From CAWDAQ01 sp963800325 (lineage in GTDB: Bacteria; Actinomycetota; Actinomycetes; Actinomycetales; Dermatophilaceae), in NCBI GenBank assembly GCA_963800325.1, contig CAWDAQ010000005.1:930001-994000 (forward strand): 64,000 bases of DNA, read 5' to 3'. The notes beneath the pieces were generated by a model. That model did not search any database. It had not been told where the DNA came from and saw only the letters and a list, made by a program, of their open reading frames with translations. Shown here piece by piece: positions 61,655 to 64,000 of the stretch. Both the position numbers and the translations under genes were made by a program. Position 1 is the first letter of the stretch; each line of letters starts with the position of its first letter.

Positions 61655-63154
61655 TCACACCTCCGGCTTGGTGTGGGGGAAGAGGATGGTCTCGCGGATG
61701 GAGGCCCCGGTGAACAGCATGATGAGCCGGTCGATGCCGAGCCCCAGGCCACCCATCGGCGGGGCCCCGTACTCCAGGGCGCGCAGGAAGTCCTCGTCGA
61801 GCTGCATCGCCTCGGGGTCCCCGGCGGCGGCGCGGAGGGACTGCGCGGTCAGGACCTCCCGCTGGACGACGGGGTCGACGAGCTCGGAGAACGCGGTCCC
61901 CCGCTCCACGCCCGCGATGACGAGGTCCCAGGCCTCGATGAGACCGGGCTGGTCCCGGTGCGGGCGGGCGAGCGGCTGCGCCGAGGCGGGGTAGTCGCAG
62001 AGGAACGTCGGCTGCAGCAGCGTCGGCTCGACGAGCTCCCCGAGCAGCTCGAGGACGACCTTCGCGGCCTCCCACGCGGGGTCGAGGTCGACGCCGTGCT
62101 CGCCGGCGATCCGGGTCAGGGTGGCGAGGTCGGTCTGCGGGGTCACCCTCTCGCCCACGGCCTCGGAGACCGCCTCGTGGACCGGGAGCCAGCGCCACTC
62201 GGCGTCGAGGTCGACCGTCCCCCGCGGGGTCTCGACCTGCCGGGACCCGGTCGCGTCGGCGGCGGCGAGGACCAGGGCACGGACGAGGTCGGCCATCGTG
62301 AACTGGTCGCCGTAGGCCTCGTACGCCTCGAGCATCGTGAACTCCGGGCTGTGGGTGGCGTCGACGCCCTCGTTGCGGAAGATCCGCCCCATCTCGTAGA
62401 CCTTGTCGACGCCGCCGACGACGGCCTTCTTGAGGTTGAGCTCGAGCGCGATCCGCAGGGTCATGTCCTGGGTGAACGCGTTGAGGTGGGTCCGGAACGG
62501 CCGGGCGGCGGCGCCGCCGTGGATCAGCTGGAGCACCGGGGTCTCGATCTCGAGGTAGCCGCGCTCCTCGAGGGTGCGCCGGACCGCCGCGACGATCGCC
62601 GCGCGGGTGCGGACCATGTCGCGCGACTCCTGCCGGACGATGAGGTCGGCGTAGCGCTGGCGCACCCGGCTCTCCTCCGACAGCTCCTTGTGGAGCACCG
62701 GCAGCGGGCGGAGGGCCTTGGAGGCCATCCCCCAGCGGTCCGCCATGACCGACAGCTCGCCGCGCCGGCTGCTGATCACCCGACCCTCGACCCAGACGTG
62801 GTCGCCGAGGTCGACGGTGTGCTTCCACTCCGCGAGCGCGTCCTCGCCGACCTCGGCGAGGCTGAGCATCGCCTGCAGCCGGGTGCCGTCGCCCTCCTGG
62901 AGGGTGGCGAAGCAGAGCTTGCCGGTGTTGCGGACGAAGATGACCCGTCCGGCGACCGCGACGACGTCACGGGTCTCCTCGCCCTTCTCCAGGTGGCCCC
63001 ACCCCTCGCGGACCTCGGCGAGGGTGTGGGTGCGCGGCACCGTGACCGGGTAGGGGTGGCCCCCGGCGTCGAGGATCCGGGCGCGCTTCTCGTGCCGGAC
63101 CCGCACCTGCTCGGGGACGTCGGCCTCGGGGGTGGTCGGGGGGGTGTCGCTCAC
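61655..63154 (-). CDS. lysS: Lysyl-tRNA synthetase (class II)
   Basis: This enzyme charges tRNA-Lys. The 499-residue protein has an N-terminal OB-fold anticodon-binding domain (about 60-150, VAVAGRVIFVRNTGKLCFATLQEG). The class II catalytic core has RQRYADLIV (motif 1), GRIFRNEGVDATHSPEFTMLEAY (motif 2) and GAPPMGGLGLGIDRLIMLF (motif 3). GTG at 63154 follows a TAGGCT box by 7 bases, so the mRNA is probably leaderless. It is the major lysS type, with no MprF-like fusion. Confidence 0.98.
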   Translation of the reverse strand: MSDTPPTTPEADVPEQVRVRHEKRARILDAGGHPYPVTVPRTHTLAEVREGWGHLEKGEETRDVVAVAGRVIFVRNTGKLCFATLQEGDGTRLQAMLSLAEVGEDALAEWKHTVDLGDHVWVEGRVISSRRGELSVMADRWGMASKALRPLPVLHKELSEESRVRQRYADLIVRQESRDMVRTRAAIVAAVRRTLEERGYLEIETPVLQLIHGGAAARPFRTHLNAFTQDMTLRIALELNLKKAVVGGVDKVYEMGRIFRNEGVDATHSPEFTMLEAYEAYGDQFTMADLVRALVLAAADATGSRQVETPRGTVDLDAEWRWLPVHEAVSEAVGERVTPQTDLATLTRIAGEHGVDLDPAWEAAKVVLELLGELVEPTLLQPTFLCDYPASAQPLARPHRDQPGLIEAWDLVIAGVERGTAFSELVDPVVQREVLTAQSLRAAAGDPEAMQLDEDFLRALEYGAPPMGGLGLGIDRLIMLFTGASIRETILFPHTKPEV

Positions 63155-63161
63155 CCGGTCC

Positions 63162-63167
63162 AGCCTA
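63162..63167 (-). promoter_or_regulatory. -10 element of lysS
   Basis: TAGGCT, 7 bases, then the lysS GTG. The box lies across the end of panD (stop at 63165). Confidence 0.55.
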
Positions 63168-63617
63168 GATGTCGCCGGAGCGGCCCGGACCGTGCGGGTG
63201 CGGCCGGCGGGTGACGGCGGAGGTCGCGAGGCCGTAGCCGTCGGGGACGTCGCCGGGGTCGTGGTCGACCTCGACGACCCGGTTGGCCGCGTCGACGAAC
63301 ACGACCTCCGGCTCGAACGCCCGCGCCTCGGCCTCGTCCATGGCGGCGTAGGCGATGACGATGACGGTGTCCCCGGGGTGGACGAGCCGGGCCGCGGCGC
63401 CGTTGACGCAGACGGTCCCGGAGCCGCGCTCGCCCTCGATGACGTACGTGGTCAGCCGGGCACCGGAGTCGACGTCGACGACGTCGACCTGTTGACCGGG
63501 CAGCATCCCGGCGGCCTCGATGAGGTCCCGGTCGAGGGTGAGGGAGCCGACGTAGTGCAGGTCGGCCTGGGTCACCGTGGCGCGGTGGATCTTGCTGTGG
63601 AGCATGAACAGCTGCAC
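63165..63617 (-). CDS. panD: Aspartate 1-decarboxylase
   Basis: This pyruvoyl enzyme makes beta-alanine for pantothenate. The precursor self-cleaves between Gly24 and Ser25 in LHYVGSLTLD. The start MLHSKIHRATVTQADL is preceded here by four extra residues from a GTG at 63617. NGAAARLVHPGDTVIVIAYA is conserved. At 150 residues it has a longer tail than E. coli PanD, as in other actinobacteria. It follows panC with about 80 bases between. Confidence 0.97.
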   Translation of the reverse strand: MQLFMLHSKIHRATVTQADLHYVGSLTLDRDLIEAAGMLPGQQVDVVDVDSGARLTTYVIEGERGSGTVCVNGAAARLVHPGDTVIVIAYAAMDEAEARAFEPEVVFVDAANRVVEVDHDPGDVPDGYGLATSAVTRRPHPHGPGRSGDI

Positions 63618-63698
63618 CGGGGTCTCCTCTTCGCGTCGGGGGCAGGTGCGGGGATCGGGCGGGTCGGCGGGTCGGACGCAGCGGGCCGCGCGGCGCGG

Positions 63699-64000
63699 TC
63701 AGCTCGCCGGGGCGGCGGAGGCGACGTCGGAGAACACGCTGAGCCGTCCGCCCCCGGGCCCGAGGCGGACCGGGGTGTTGTCGATCAGGCGGGTCGTCCC
63801 GACCCGGCCCGCGACGGCGAGCAGGGCCTCCCCGCGGTACCACTCCGGCACCTCCTCCAGGGTGCTCGGGTGGACGAGGACGAGGTAGTCGACGAGGACC
63901 AGCGGCTCGGCGACGAGGACCGCCCGGGCCGCGCGGCGGACGGCCGAGGGACCCTCCACCGCGGCGTCCGTGCCGGCGGCCAGCGCCCGGGACAGCGACA
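63699..64000 (-). CDS. panC: Pantothenate synthetase (C-terminal part)
   Basis: This is the last 99 residues of PanC, which joins pantoate and beta-alanine with ATP. It is cut by the right edge, with the N-terminus outside. The visible part has LVLVDYLVLVHPSTLEEVPEW and GRVGTTRLIDNTPVRLG, the typical C-terminal domain end. It stops at 63699 and is followed by panD on the same strand, the usual pantothenate pair. Confidence 0.95.
   Translation of the reverse strand, partial: SLSRALAAGTDAAVEGPSAVRRAARAVLVAEPLVLVDYLVLVHPSTLEEVPEWYRGEALLAVAGRVGTTRLIDNTPVRLGPGGGRLSVFSDVASAAPAS

Overview
The window is very GC-rich chromosomal DNA (well over 70% G+C by eye) from an actinobacterium. Supporting signs are Lsr2, a DisA/RadA pair, bacterial Ku with a stand-alone LigD-type polymerase domain, the menaquinone pathway, the short ribosomal protein bS22, ResB/CcsB cytochrome c maturation and frequent GTG starts. 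The gene content resembles Micrococcales, perhaps an Intrasporangiaceae-like genus, but a genus cannot be fixed from this sequence alone. No mobile element, CRISPR array, tRNA or rRNA was recognised. Gene order broadly follows the proC-bS22-galE2-hemACDB-hemL-ccs-men block known from Mycobacterium tuberculosis, so this is mostly conserved core backbone.

Layout. 1-4221 (minus): start of the complex I operon nuoABCDE, with nuoE running off the left edge. 4367-18240: menaquinone biosynthesis (menJ, menG, menF, menD, menC, menB, menE, menA), with an Eis-like acetyltransferase, a NUDIX hydrolase, a PLDc_N-type membrane protein and an ESX/WXG100-like small protein plus alpha/beta hydrolase between menC and menD. 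18398-24760 (minus): hemL, a histidine phosphatase, a TlpA/ResA-like thioredoxin, ccdA, resB, ccsB and a DUF4229 protein, joined mostly by 1-4 base overlaps. 24831-26003: divergent MarR regulator and YceI protein. 26095-31835 (minus): rex-hemA-hemC-cobA/hemD-hemB. 32004-35335: glutaredoxin, acyltransferase, epimerase, bS22 and an excisionase-like HTH protein. 35532-44050: AcuC, orphan TrkA/RCK protein, GNAT, proC, proline dehydrogenase, lipid kinase, ABC exporter, TetR regulator, sugar-phosphate isomerase-like protein. 44102-51659: Cys-rich conserved protein, methyltransferase, flavin reductase, radA-disA-mutY, arcA, ArgA-like GNAT. 51814-63617: clpC, RHH-like protein, paaK, terC, nei-ku facing a polymerase-domain gene, lsr2, a small membrane protein, lysS, panD. 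The end of panC lies at the right edge.

How the parts fit. The window couples the quinone pool (men genes), its main reductase (nuo), cytochrome c assembly (ccdA-resB-ccsB) and haem synthesis (hemL, hemACDB) with the NADH/NAD+ sensor Rex. Two near-consensus Rex operators are visible, one over the rex-hem promoter and a second just upstream of menJ. DNA maintenance forms a second theme: radA-disA-mutY, nei-ku and the polymerase-domain protein.

Regulatory architecture is unusually readable. At least 13 genes have a TAnnnT -10 element ending 6-7 bases before a GTG or ATG, which points to leaderless transcripts. A yybP-ykoY-like manganese riboswitch precedes terC. Two families of intergenic palindromic repeats occupy gene ends, and strong hairpin terminators follow clpC, menG, menF, bS22, proline dehydrogenase and the yceI/hemB junction.
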